NCBI RefSeq assembly: GCF_003574465.1
Contig: NZ_QOWC01000021.1
Span: forward strand, 1-59,978
Reading direction: 5' to 3'
Length of the DNA: 59,978 nt
Source of the DNA: Methylobacterium crusticola
GTDB taxonomy: Bacteria > Pseudomonadota > Alphaproteobacteria > Rhizobiales > Beijerinckiaceae
Shown piece after piece: positions 29,374-37,819 of the stretch (the stretch's first letter is position 1; every line of letters begins with the position of its first letter). The notes beneath the pieces are model-generated. The model saw nothing but the letters and a program-made list of their open reading frames with translations. It searched no databases and was not told where the DNA came from. The position numbers were made by a program, and so were the translations under genes.

Positions 29374-29703
29374 GGTGTCCTCCCGGCCGCATCGCGTTCT
29401 TTGATACTGTTGGAGGGTATGGTGGAGGCGGCGGCCTGGGAGCGGCGCAATCCGGAGGCGGGCGAGGCGAAGAACGGATGAGGCGGCGGCGGCGCCTACC
29501 TCTTCCGGGCGGCCCGCCTCATCCCTTCTGACCTGTCCGCGACCGCGGACGTCCGGCGACCCCGGGAGCGTTCCGCCCCGCGCCCGCGCCCGCGCCCGCG
29601 CCCGCGACCCGAACGCGGCCGTGGCGCCCCTCTCCGCACCCGGGCCCGGAACGGAGCGGCGGGAGCACCGGTTGATCCTCGGAGACAAGAACAGGAGGAA
29701 GCC
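29374..29703. other. Divergent intergenic region with (CGCCCG)n repeat
   Basis: Lies between the glycosyltransferase (minus) and a small secreted protein (plus). A hexanucleotide run of CGCCCG units covers about 29578-29608. An AT-richer segment with TTGATACTG at about 29400-29420 is the only promoter-like patch. No gene seen. Confidence 0.4.
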
Positions 29704-29988
29704 ATGAGGATGAGCATGATACTGGCCGCCGGCACCGCGGCCCTGCTGCTCTCGGGCGCCGCGGCGACCGCGGGTCCGTGCGAGTCGGGCAAGCAGGCGA
29801 ACAGCACCACGACGTCGAACGCCAACCCGCCGCCGCCCACCGGCAAGGTCGCGCCCGGCACGACGGCCGAGTCGACGGGATCCGTCGGGGACACGATGAC
29901 GGTCGGCGGCAAGACGGCCGTCCCGGGCGACACGTCGAAGATGTCGGACCAGGACAAGGCCGCGAAGGCGCGCGCCGACAACTGCTAG
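29704..29988 (+). CDS. Small secreted threonine/serine-rich protein
   Basis: A 94-residue protein with a signal peptide (about 1-23, cleaved near ATAG), then a low-complexity region rich in Thr, Ser, Gly, Pro, with Cys at the start and at the extreme C-terminus (DNC). ATG at 29704 follows AGGAGG, a very strong ribosome binding site. The mature part looks disordered; the two cysteines could form a disulfide. No recognised family; function unknown. I consider it a real gene because of the signal peptide, the binding site and a clean stop. Confidence 0.7.
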   Translation: MRMSMILAAGTAALLLSGAAATAGPCESGKQANSTTTSNANPPPPTGKVAPGTTAESTGSVGDTMTVGGKTAVPGDTSKMSDQDKAAKARADNC

Positions 29989-30174
29989 CGCGCGCCGCGC
30001 CGCCGCGCGGGTCCCTGCGCGGTGCCTGCACACGCCCGCGTGCGCCTCTGCGCGCGCGGGCTCTGCGCGCGCGGAGCCCGCGACGCGACACTGCGTGCGC
30101 CGACGCGTTCTTCCCGCTTCCCGGCACGCGCGGACAACGATGGACCGGGCCGCGACCCGGACGGGGAGGCACCG

Positions 30175-31164
30175 ATGCTGTCACGCAGGCAAGGGCTGAA
30201 ACTCTCCGCCTCGGCCGCGGCCGCCGCCGTCAGCGGCGCGCCCGCATGGTCCGGGGGCGGGGCGGATCCGGCCGCCCCGACGGTCGGGACGCCGGTGAGC
30301 ATCCAGGTTCCGGAGGGCGCCTGCGACTGCCACGTCCATGTCTTCCCGGACCCGGCGGCGTTCCCGTTCTGGGAGGGACGCGCCTACACGCCCCCGGTCG
30401 CGACCGCCGCCGAGCTGCTCGCGCTGCAACGCGCCCTGCACCTCGACCGCGTCGTGATCGTCACGCCCAGCGTCTACGGCACGGACAACGGCGCGACCCT
30501 CGACGGCCTGCGACAGCTCGGCCCGCAGCGGGCCCGCGGCGTCGCGGTGATCGGCGACGCCACCACGGAGGCCGACCTCGACGCCATGGCGAAGGCGGGC
30601 ATCCGGGGCGTCCGGGTCAACCTGGAGCAGGCCGGCGTGTTCGATCCGGCCGCCTCCGCCAAGGCCCTCGACGCGGCCGTGCGGCGCATCGGGCAGCGGC
30701 CGTGGCACCTCCAGGTGTATTCCCGGCTCTCGGTGATCGCGCCCCTCAAGGCGCAACTCGCCGCGGTGCCGGTCCCGATCGTGTTCGACCACTTCGCCGG
30801 CGCCCAGGCGGCGCTCGGTCCCCAGCAGCCGGGCTTCGAGGCGGTGCTCGACCTCGTGCGCTCGGGCAACGCCTGGGTGAAGCTGTCCGGGGCCTACCGG
30901 GCGTCCACCCGGGCGCCCGATTACCCCGACGTCGCGCCGCTGGCCCGCGCGCTCGTCGCCGCCAACCCGGAGCGCCTCGTCTGGGGCAGCGACTGGCCCC
31001 ACCCGGACAGCGGCGCGGTGCCCGGCCGCAAGCCGACGGACCTGGCGCCGGCCCAGCCGATCGATGACGGGCGCGTGCTGAACCTGCTGGCCGAGTGGGT
31101 CCCGGATGCCGCGCTCCGCAAGGCCGTCCTGGTCGACAACCCGGCGCGCCTCTACGGCTTCTGA
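30175..31164 (+). CDS. Exported amidohydrolase (amidohydrolase_2 / PDC-lactonase-like)
   Basis: A 329-residue TIM-barrel metal hydrolase of the amidohydrolase_2 family. It has an N-terminal Tat-like signal (SRRQGLKLSASAAAAAV), the first metal motif CDCHVHVFPDP, VFDHFAG in the middle, and GSDWPHP near the end, as in 2-pyrone-4,6-dicarboxylate lactonases and related TIM-barrel hydrolases. ATG 30175 follows GGGGAGG; the open frame upstream is low-complexity. Export of this family to the periplasm is less common. The substrate is unknown; the neighbouring exported hydrolase on the other strand converges on it. Confidence 0.88.
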   Translation: MLSRRQGLKLSASAAAAAVSGAPAWSGGGADPAAPTVGTPVSIQVPEGACDCHVHVFPDPAAFPFWEGRAYTPPVATAAELLALQRALHLDRVVIVTPSVYGTDNGATLDGLRQLGPQRARGVAVIGDATTEADLDAMAKAGIRGVRVNLEQAGVFDPAASAKALDAAVRRIGQRPWHLQVYSRLSVIAPLKAQLAAVPVPIVFDHFAGAQAALGPQQPGFEAVLDLVRSGNAWVKLSGAYRASTRAPDYPDVAPLARALVAANPERLVWGSDWPHPDSGAVPGRKPTDLAPAQPIDDGRVLNLLAEWVPDAALRKAVLVDNPARLYGF

Positions 31165-31217
31165 GGCGGCGCGGACCGCGCGGGGCGGGCGCGGTCCGAC
31201 CCCCGCCACCCGCGCGC

Positions 31218-32174
31218 TCAGCGCGCGAGGAAGTCCGGCACGCGCCGCAGCGCGTCGGCGCGGGCCGCCGGATCGGTGCCCACGTGCGCGACACCGTCCC
31301 GGTTCACCGTGTAGGCGAGGCCGCGCCGCTCCCGCAGCGCCAGGGACGGGTGGTCGAAATCGTGGTGGGCGCCCGGGTAGACCACGACCTCGACGGGCTC
31401 GCCGCGGGCTGCGGCGTCCTGCGCCATGGCGCGGCAAGGCTCGGCGCCGGTCCAGTCGTCGGCGGCGCCGACCAGGATCAGGAGCGGGACGCCGTCGCGC
31501 CAGCCGCGCTCGGCGGGCGCGCGGCAGCCCGGATAGAAGGCGACGGCGCGGGCGAACGGCGCGCCGCCGTCGTCCCGCACGCCCGGCTGCACCGCGTAGA
31601 GCACGCTCGAGCCGCCGTTCGACCAGCCGAGGAGCGAGATCGCCCGCGGCTTCACGTCCGGCCGGCCCTGCAGGTAGGCCTTGGCCGCGAGGGCGTCGGC
31701 GACGCGCTCGCGACCCGGCCGGATCTCGCGGCCGGCCCGCCCGCACTGCGCGCCGAGGCCGCGCGACCCGAAGCTGTCGGGGAGGAGCACCAGGAAACCC
31801 TGCGCGGCGAGCCGCTCGCCCCAATCGGCGTGGCGCGGGTTCAGCCCCCCGCGGCCGTAGAGGCCGCCGCAGCCGTGCAGCGCCACGACGGCCGGGAACG
31901 GACCGGGCCCCGCCGGCCGGTAGACCTCGCCCTGGAGGAGCACGCCGTCCGCGCCCGGGAACGCGACCGCGGCGGGCTGCGCCCGGGCGGGCCGGGCCGG
32001 CGCCGCCGCGGCGAGGAGGGCGAGCAGGAGGAGCGCGGCGCCCGATCGCGCGCGCGGGCGCCGCTCCGGGTCCTCGCCTCGCTGCGCGCCCTCGCGCCGG
32101 ACCGGCGTCCACGTCGGCGGGGAGCGCCCCGGCGCCCCGAAGCCACGCAGGCTCACCGCACCACCCTCAGGCAT
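31218..32174 (-). CDS. Secreted dienelactone hydrolase-like protein
   Basis: An alpha/beta-hydrolase of up to 318 residues. A hydrophobic signal segment (about 45-66, ending ARAQ) lies unusually far from the first ATG, so the true start may be further in, but I see no good alternative start codon. The mature part shows AVVALHGCGGLYGRGG, the nucleophile elbow GWSNGG (Ser where classical DLH has Cys), an Asp in GAADDWTG and the His in PGAHHDFDHP. It is probably a periplasmic esterase or lactonase. It is on the opposite strand to the exported amidohydrolase. Confidence 0.82.
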   Translation of the reverse strand: MPEGGAVSLRGFGAPGRSPPTWTPVRREGAQRGEDPERRPRARSGAALLLLALLAAAAPARPARAQPAAVAFPGADGVLLQGEVYRPAGPGPFPAVVALHGCGGLYGRGGLNPRHADWGERLAAQGFLVLLPDSFGSRGLGAQCGRAGREIRPGRERVADALAAKAYLQGRPDVKPRAISLLGWSNGGSSVLYAVQPGVRDDGGAPFARAVAFYPGCRAPAERGWRDGVPLLILVGAADDWTGAEPCRAMAQDAAARGEPVEVVVYPGAHHDFDHPSLALRERRGLAYTVNRDGVAHVGTDPAARADALRRVPDFLAR

Positions 32175-32229
32175 CGCCGATCATCCCCCGGTCTCCCGCG
32201 AAGGCCGGATCCCGGCCGGGCCCGCCCCG

Positions 32230-34077
32230 TCACCGGAGCCGGAACCCGCCCATGCCACCATAGCCGCCCCGGCCGAACCCGCCCATCGGCCCGCCGGGCC
32301 CCCGCATCGACGGCGAGCCCAGGCCCGAGGGCACGTAGCCGCCCATGGGCCCCATGCGGGACGGGATGCCGGCCGGTCGCCCGAGGGGGCCGGAAGGGAA
32401 CCGGGGCCGCGACCCGCCGGTCTCCGGGTAGGGACGCGGCTCGGGGTAGGGACGCGGCTCCGGATAGGGCCGTGGCCCCGGATAGGGACGCTGCGGGAAC
32501 GGCCGCGGGACCCGGGGGAACGGCCCGATCCCGACGGGGATGCGGGGCGGGCCGGGATCGATCTCGTCGTCGTCGATCTCGACCGCCTGCACCGGGGGGC
32601 GCTCGGGCAGCGCGCGGGCGGGCGGGGGGCGGCGCTCCTCCCGGGCGGCCACGGGCCGCTCGGGCGGGCGGGCCGGCGCCTTCGGCGGCACGCGCTCGGC
32701 CTTCTGGAGCCGCGGCCTCGGGGCGGGCAGGGGCGCGGGCGGGAGCGTCCCGATCGTCCGCGGCGGGCTCAGGCAGAGCGTCGCGACGCGCTCGCCCCGA
32801 CGGCTCGTCGCGCGCGCCGCGAGCCCGCGCGCCTCGCCGGCATGGAGCGAGTCCGGATAGAGGGCGAGGAAGAGCCGGAGATCCTCGCTGGCGCCGTTGC
32901 GGACGACGGCCGCCCAGGCGAGCTCCTCCTGGCGCAGGGTCAGGACGCGATGGATGCGCAGCGCGTGCTCGTCGTCCGGGTAGATCTCGAGGAAGTTCCT
33001 GTAGATCGCGGGCTCGTCCCACAGGATCGCGGTCCGGTAGGCGTCGGCGGGCGCGGCCTCGCGCAGGCTCGCGTAGGTCGGCCGGTTCCGCGCCGTCAGC
33101 ACCTTCTGGCTCATATCGGCGGCCTTGCCGCCCGCTGAGTTCAGGTCGGCGGCCTTGCCGCCCGTGGGATTCAGGTCGGCGGCCTTGCCGCCTGCCTGGC
33201 TCGTATCGGCGGCCTTGGCGCCCGCGGCCGGACCCGTCGCGTCGAAGAAGCTGAAGGGCCGGGTGAGCGAGGACGCCTCCCAGGGCAGCTGGAACCCGCC
33301 GGTGCTGGCGTCGACGGCGAGCCGCACCTGCCGGAACAGCTGCTCGACCGGCAGGCCGGGCTCGCGCACGTGCTTCAGGAACGCCTCCGTGTAGGGGCTG
33401 TGCCGGCCCGCCCCGTCGAACGCGACGGCGCCCGGCGAGGTCGAGAAGGCGACGAGCGTCCCCCCCTTCGAGGCGACCCGGGCGAGCCCGGCCTCCGAGG
33501 CGGCCGCCCGCTCGGCGCCGGCATCCGCGCCGGCCGGGGCCCCGTCGAGGAGCGTCGCCGCGAGGCCGCGGGCGCGCTGGCTCCCGGTGAACGGGTTGTT
33601 GCGGCAGGCGTCCAGGATGACGATCTTGGTCTTCGCGCGGGTGGCGTCGAGGCGCTTGAGGATCTCGTCCAGGGACACCGCCTGCCCCACGATCTCGGCC
33701 TCGGACGGTCTGAGGTCCACGGGCAGCAGGTAGTTCGACCCGTTCACCTGCATGGCGTGGCCGGCGAAGTAGACGACGACCTCGCTGGCGTCGGCGGCGC
33801 GCCGCACGAAGCTCTCGAGCTGGCCGCGCAGGCCGCCGAGGTCGGCGTTGGTCGCCTGCACCACCTCGAACTTCGCCTCCTCGAGCACCTGCCGCATGGC
33901 CTCGGCGTCGCGGGCCGTGTTCGGGAGGGCCGGCACCATCTGGTAGGCCGAGTTGCCGATGACGAGGGCGACCCTGCTGGCGGCACGGGCCTCGGCGCCG
34001 GCGACGGCGAGCAGGAGCGTCAGGGTCGCCCGCGCGAGCCAGGGCGGCCCGCGCCTGGCGAGACGAGATTCCGTCAT
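32230..34077 (-). CDS. Exported caspase-like (peptidase C14) protein with Pro/Gly-rich tail
   Basis: A 615-residue protein with a signal peptide (about 1-33), then a caspase/metacaspase-type domain (about 34-270): RVALVIGNSAY, catalytic His107 in YFAGHAMQ and Cys158 in LDACRNNPF. Four 10-residue GGKAADLN-type repeats follow, then an EYP-type helical region (about 330-420) and a tail rich in Pro, Arg and Gly with RPYPEP repeats and a GGxGG end. Both catalytic residues are present, so it may be an active orthocaspase with Arg/Lys specificity, but this is untested. The start ATG 34077 follows GGGAG. The partner or substrate is unknown. Confidence 0.88.
   Translation of the reverse strand: MTESRLARRGPPWLARATLTLLLAVAGAEARAASRVALVIGNSAYQMVPALPNTARDAEAMRQVLEEAKFEVVQATNADLGGLRGQLESFVRRAADASEVVVYFAGHAMQVNGSNYLLPVDLRPSEAEIVGQAVSLDEILKRLDATRAKTKIVILDACRNNPFTGSQRARGLAATLLDGAPAGADAGAERAAASEAGLARVASKGGTLVAFSTSPGAVAFDGAGRHSPYTEAFLKHVREPGLPVEQLFRQVRLAVDASTGGFQLPWEASSLTRPFSFFDATGPAAGAKAADTSQAGGKAADLNPTGGKAADLNSAGGKAADMSQKVLTARNRPTYASLREAAPADAYRTAILWDEPAIYRNFLEIYPDDEHALRIHRVLTLRQEELAWAAVVRNGASEDLRLFLALYPDSLHAGEARGLAARATSRRGERVATLCLSPPRTIGTLPPAPLPAPRPRLQKAERVPPKAPARPPERPVAAREERRPPPARALPERPPVQAVEIDDDEIDPGPPRIPVGIGPFPRVPRPFPQRPYPGPRPYPEPRPYPEPRPYPETGGSRPRFPSGPLGRPAGIPSRMGPMGGYVPSGLGSPSMRGPGGPMGGFGRGGYGGMGGFRLR
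33113..33232 (-). repeat. 30-bp tandem repeat in the caspase-like gene
   Basis: Four in-frame copies of a 30-bp unit encoding (G/A)KAAD(L/T/M)(N/S)-type decapeptides, in the linker after the peptidase domain. Confidence 0.8.
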
Positions 34078-34338
34078 TGCAGCCACTCCCATCCCGGATG
34101 GCACACGGCTGCGGCCAGCGGAGCCCTGCGGAACCGGCGCGGCGGCCGGTCGCTCAGGCGCGTGCGCCCGCCTGCACCGTGGGGACGAGTGTCGCCGAGA
34201 AACGTGCCGGCGCGCGTGCCGTGAGGCACACGGCCGCCGCCGTGGCGTGCGGGCACGCGCGCACGCCGCGGCGGCGGGCCGCCTCGGGCGCCCTGGCGCC
34301 GCGTCCCGGTCCCGGTCCCGGTCCCCGGGGCGGCGCGC

Positions 34339-35883
34339 CTACTCGACGAAGACCTCGTCCCGCCCCTTGCGGATCGTCGGCAGCAGCGCGACGGCGAGGA
34401 GACAAGCGGCCACCAGCAGGAGGCCGGCCGAGACCGGCCGCTCCACGAAGGTGCTCATCTCGCCCCGCGAGATGATGAGGGCCCGGCGCAGGTTCTCCTC
34501 CATCAGCTTGCCGAGCACGAAGCCGAGCAGCAGCGGCGCCGGCTCGAAGCTGAACTTGATCAGGACGTAGCCGACCACGCCGAACAGCCCGATGAACATG
34601 ATGTCGGTCGGCAGCGAGTTGATGGAGTAGATGCCGATGCAGCAGAACAGCAGGATCGCCGGGAACATCAGGCGGTAGGGCACCTTCAGCAGCCGCACCC
34701 AGACGCCGACCAGGGGCAGGTTGATCACGAGCAGCATGACGTTGCCGACCCACATCGACGCGATCATGCCCCAGAACAGGCTGGCGTTCTTCGTCATCAC
34801 CTGCGGGCCCGGCACGATGCCGTGGATGGTCATGGCGCCGACCATCAGCGCCATCACGGCGTTGGGCGGGATGCCGAGCGTGAGGAGCGGGATGAACGAG
34901 GTCTGCGCGCCGGCGTTGTTGGCGCTCTCCGGGCCGGCGACGCCCTCGATGGCGCCCCGCCCGAAGCGGCCCGGATCCCGCGCGATGCGCTTCTCGACCG
35001 TGTAGGAGGCGAAGGGCCCGAGCACCGCCCCGTTGCCCGGCAGGATGCCGAGGATCGCCCCGATCGCGGTGCCGCGCACGATCGGCAGGGCCGACTGGCG
35101 CAGGTCCTCCCGGCCCGGCAGCAGGCGCCCGATCGCCTGCCGCACCACGTCCCGGCTCTCGGAATGGTCGAGGTTGCGCAGGATCTCGGCGACGCCGAAC
35201 AGCCCCATCGCCAGCACCGCGAAGTCGATGCCGTCGGAGAGGAACTGCAGGCCGAACGTCATGCGCTCCCGGCCGGTCTCGAGGTCGGCGCCCACCGTCG
35301 AGAGCAGGATCCCGAGCAGGATCATGGCGACCGCCTTCAGGATCGAGCCCCGCGCCAGCACGACCGCGAAGACGAGCCCCATCACCATGAGGGAGAAGTA
35401 CTCGGCGGGCCCGAAGACCAGGGCGAGGCGGGTGAGCGGCGCGCCGAGCGCCGCGATCACCACGGTGGCGACGCAGCCGGCGAAGAACGACCCGATGGCG
35501 GCGATCCCGAGGGCGACGCCGGCCCGGCCCTGGCGCGCCATCGCGTGGCCGTCGAGCGTCGTGACCACGGACGTCGCCTCGCCCGGGATGTTGACGAGGA
35601 TCGCCGTGGTGGAGCCCCCGTACTGGGCGCCGTAGTAGATGCCCGCCAGCATGATCAGGGCGCCGGTCGGATCGAACCGGAACGTGATCGGCAGGAGCAT
35701 CGCGATGGTGGCGACGGGCCCGACGCCCGGCAGCACCCCGATCAGCGTCCCCACGAGGCAGCCGACGAAGCACAGGAGGACGTTCATCGGCAGCGGCACC
35801 ATCCCGAGGACCGGAACCTCCACGGGCACGATCTGCAGCACGGTGCCGAAGCCGAGGGCGAGGTTCGCCAGGAGGTCGCCCAT
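34339..35883 (-). CDS. tctA: Tripartite tricarboxylate transporter permease TctA
   Basis: TctA is the large membrane subunit of TTT importers for organic acids. The 514-residue product has about 12 helices, with the typical GxLIGVLPGVGPVATIAMLLP and YGGSTTAILVNIPGEATSVVTTLDG conserved blocks repeated in the two halves (the second: ILGILPGNGAVLGPFASY). ATG 35883 overlaps the TctB stop (TGATG), so both are translationally coupled. The binding protein TctC is divergent upstream. The substrate cannot be assigned; neighbouring hyuAB genes suggest a carboxylate from a cyclic amide. Confidence 0.94.
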   Translation of the reverse strand: MGDLLANLALGFGTVLQIVPVEVPVLGMVPLPMNVLLCFVGCLVGTLIGVLPGVGPVATIAMLLPITFRFDPTGALIMLAGIYYGAQYGGSTTAILVNIPGEATSVVTTLDGHAMARQGRAGVALGIAAIGSFFAGCVATVVIAALGAPLTRLALVFGPAEYFSLMVMGLVFAVVLARGSILKAVAMILLGILLSTVGADLETGRERMTFGLQFLSDGIDFAVLAMGLFGVAEILRNLDHSESRDVVRQAIGRLLPGREDLRQSALPIVRGTAIGAILGILPGNGAVLGPFASYTVEKRIARDPGRFGRGAIEGVAGPESANNAGAQTSFIPLLTLGIPPNAVMALMVGAMTIHGIVPGPQVMTKNASLFWGMIASMWVGNVMLLVINLPLVGVWVRLLKVPYRLMFPAILLFCCIGIYSINSLPTDIMFIGLFGVVGYVLIKFSFEPAPLLLGFVLGKLMEENLRRALIISRGEMSTFVERPVSAGLLLVAACLLAVALLPTIRKGRDEVFVE

Positions 35884-36551
35884 CAGGGCCTCCCGGCCGG
35901 GCCGGGGACGTCGGTCCGGTCCGCGGCGCGCCGCCCCCGCGTCCCGGCGAGGTGCGCGGCGAGACCGGCCGCCGCCATGAGGGCGGCGGTCACCCGCAGG
36001 CGGGCGTCGCTCGACCAGCCCGACGGGAAGGCGTCCGCGAGCGCCTGCGGGAACAGCGGGATCGGCAGGTTGAGGAGGTCCCCGAACAGCACCATGCAGC
36101 CCGCCGTCAGGGTGAGCCCCAGGGCGACGAGCTCGCGCAGGCGCGCGTCCGGCGCGGCGAGCCCGCCGATCACGACGGTCAGGGGCCCGGCGCCGATCAG
36201 GCCGAGGCCCGGGATCGTGACCGGGCCGAGGCCGAAGGGCCGGATCGTGACCGCGAAGGTCAGGACCGCGAGGACCACCAGGGCGGGTCCGCGCAGGGAC
36301 CAGGGCTCGAGGGCGTGCCCGGCCCGCACGAGGCCCGCGACGACGAGGGCGAGCCCGCAGAGGCCGACCCCGACGGCGAGCCAGCGCGGCAGCATCGCCG
36401 GTCCCATGGCCCGGAGCGTGCCCTGCGGCAGGTCGCCCGTGAGGAACAGCGCGAGGGCGGAGAGCGCGAGCAGCGCCGCGCCGGACGCGAGGCTCTGGGG
36501 CCCGACGACTCGCAGCCTCCTGCGACGGGCGGCATCGGCCTCGGCCCGCAT
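35883..36551 (-). CDS. tctB: Tripartite tricarboxylate transporter small subunit TctB
   Basis: A 222-residue membrane protein, the small permease subunit of the TTT transporter. Four to five hydrophobic helices (about 20-40, 52-70, 80-98, 115-135) fit the poorly conserved TctB family. The start ATG 36551 (MRAEADAARRRR) follows AGGGGGGAA; an earlier ATG in the open frame gives an Arg/His-rich, non-coding-like extension. It forms one unit with tctA and is divergent from tctC, 189 bp away. Confidence 0.85.
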   Translation of the reverse strand: MRAEADAARRRRLRVVGPQSLASGAALLALSALALFLTGDLPQGTLRAMGPAMLPRWLAVGVGLCGLALVVAGLVRAGHALEPWSLRGPALVVLAVLTFAVTIRPFGLGPVTIPGLGLIGAGPLTVVIGGLAAPDARLRELVALGLTLTAGCMVLFGDLLNLPIPLFPQALADAFPSGWSSDARLRVTAALMAAAGLAAHLAGTRGRRAADRTDVPGPAGRP

Positions 36552-36740
36552 GGCGTTCCCCCCTGGCGCTCGCACCGGCGCCGCTCGCGTCGCCGGCCGC
36601 ATGTTGTGCACGATGGCGCGCGGGCCGATCAAGCCGGCGCGTGGCCGCCCGCGCCTCGCTATGGCGCCGATCTTCCGCCTATGATGGGGCCTCGGCAACG
36701 GGCCGCGACAGCGACGGCCGGCCGGAGGGAGGATCGTCTC

Positions 36741-37715
36741 ATGCCGGCCAGCCTGTCACGACGTTCGGTGCTCGGCGCGGGCGCGCTCGCGGCGCTCGGA
36801 AGCCGGGCCGCCTTCGCGCAGGGCTACCCGGCGCGCCCGATCCGCTGGGTGGTGGGCTATCCCCCCGGGGGCACGACCGACGTGCTGGCGCGCCTCATCG
36901 CCGAGCCGCTGAGCCGGCGCCTCGGCCAGCAGGTCTACATCGAGAACCGGCCGGGGGCGGGCAACAACATCGGGACCGAGGCGGTGGTCCGGGCCGAGCC
37001 GGACGGCTACACCATCCTGCTGGTCAACCCGGCCAACGGCATCAACGCCACGCTCTACAAGAAGCTGAGCTTCAGCTTCGTGCAGGACATCGCGCCGGTG
37101 GCCGGCATCACGCGCTCCCCGAACATCATGGAGGTCACGCCCTCGCTCCCGGTCAAGACCGTGGGGGAGTTCATCGCCTACTGCAAGGCGCATCCCGGCA
37201 CGGTGAACATGGCCTCCTCGGGCCTCGGGACCTCGGTGCACATGTCGGGGGAGCTGTTCAAGGCGATGGCGGGCGTCGACATGGTCCACGTGCCCTACCG
37301 CGGCGCGGGCCCGGCGCTGACCGACATGCTCTCGGGGCAGGCCCACGTCCTGTTCGACAACCTGCCCTCCTCGATCGAGCACGTCCGCTCGGGCGGCCTG
37401 CGCGCCCTCGCCGTCACCACGGCGGAGCGCTCGCCGGCCCTGCCCGACGTGCCGACGGTGGCCGAGACGCTGCCGGGCTACGAGGCGAGCGCCTGGTTCG
37501 GGATCGGGGCCCCGAGGCGCACCCCGCCCGAGCTGGTCGAGCGCCTCAACCAGGAGGTCAACGCGATCCTGGACGATCCCGCCATGGTGAGGAAGCTCGC
37601 CGGCCTCGGGGGCACGCCCCTGCGCCTCACGCCCGCGCAGTTCGGCAAGGTCATCGCCGACGAGACGGAGAAGTGGCGCAAGGTCGTGGAGTTCTCGGGG
37701 GCGAAGCTCGACTGA
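36741..37715 (+). CDS. tctC: Tripartite tricarboxylate transporter receptor TctC (Bug family)
   Basis: A 324-residue periplasmic binding protein. Signal peptide with SRRSVLGAGALAALGSRAAFAQ (Tat-like twin Arg), then the Bug-family opening YPARPIRWVVGYPPGGTTDVLARLIAEPLS and the conserved VENRPGAGNN-type motif (IENRPGAGNNIGTEAV), FDNLPSS and the C-terminal helix. ATG 36741 follows GGAGGGAGG. It lies between the divergent tctBA and hyuA, so receptor and permease probably serve the compound handled by HyuAB. Confidence 0.93.
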   Translation: MPASLSRRSVLGAGALAALGSRAAFAQGYPARPIRWVVGYPPGGTTDVLARLIAEPLSRRLGQQVYIENRPGAGNNIGTEAVVRAEPDGYTILLVNPANGINATLYKKLSFSFVQDIAPVAGITRSPNIMEVTPSLPVKTVGEFIAYCKAHPGTVNMASSGLGTSVHMSGELFKAMAGVDMVHVPYRGAGPALTDMLSGQAHVLFDNLPSSIEHVRSGGLRALAVTTAERSPALPDVPTVAETLPGYEASAWFGIGAPRRTPPELVERLNQEVNAILDDPAMVRKLAGLGGTPLRLTPAQFGKVIADETEKWRKVVEFSGAKLD

Positions 37716-37744
37716 GGAGCCCGCATCCGGGCCCGGCGCGCCGG

Positions 37745-37761
37745 CTGGCACGGGGCTTGCC
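37745..37761 (+). promoter_or_regulatory. Sigma-54 promoter upstream of hyuA
   Basis: CTGGCACGGGGCTTGCC matches the sigma-54 (RpoN) consensus yTGGCACGrNNNTTGCw at all positions but the last. The -24 GG and -12 GC are intact with correct spacing. Transcription would start near 37772, about 48 nt before the hyuA ATG. It implies nitrogen- or activator-dependent expression of hyuAB. Confidence 0.65.
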
Positions 37762-37819
37762 GGGGCGCGGCGGGGCCGCGGGACGGGGCCGGGACGTGAC
37801 GCAGGGGTCCGGGGGTTCA

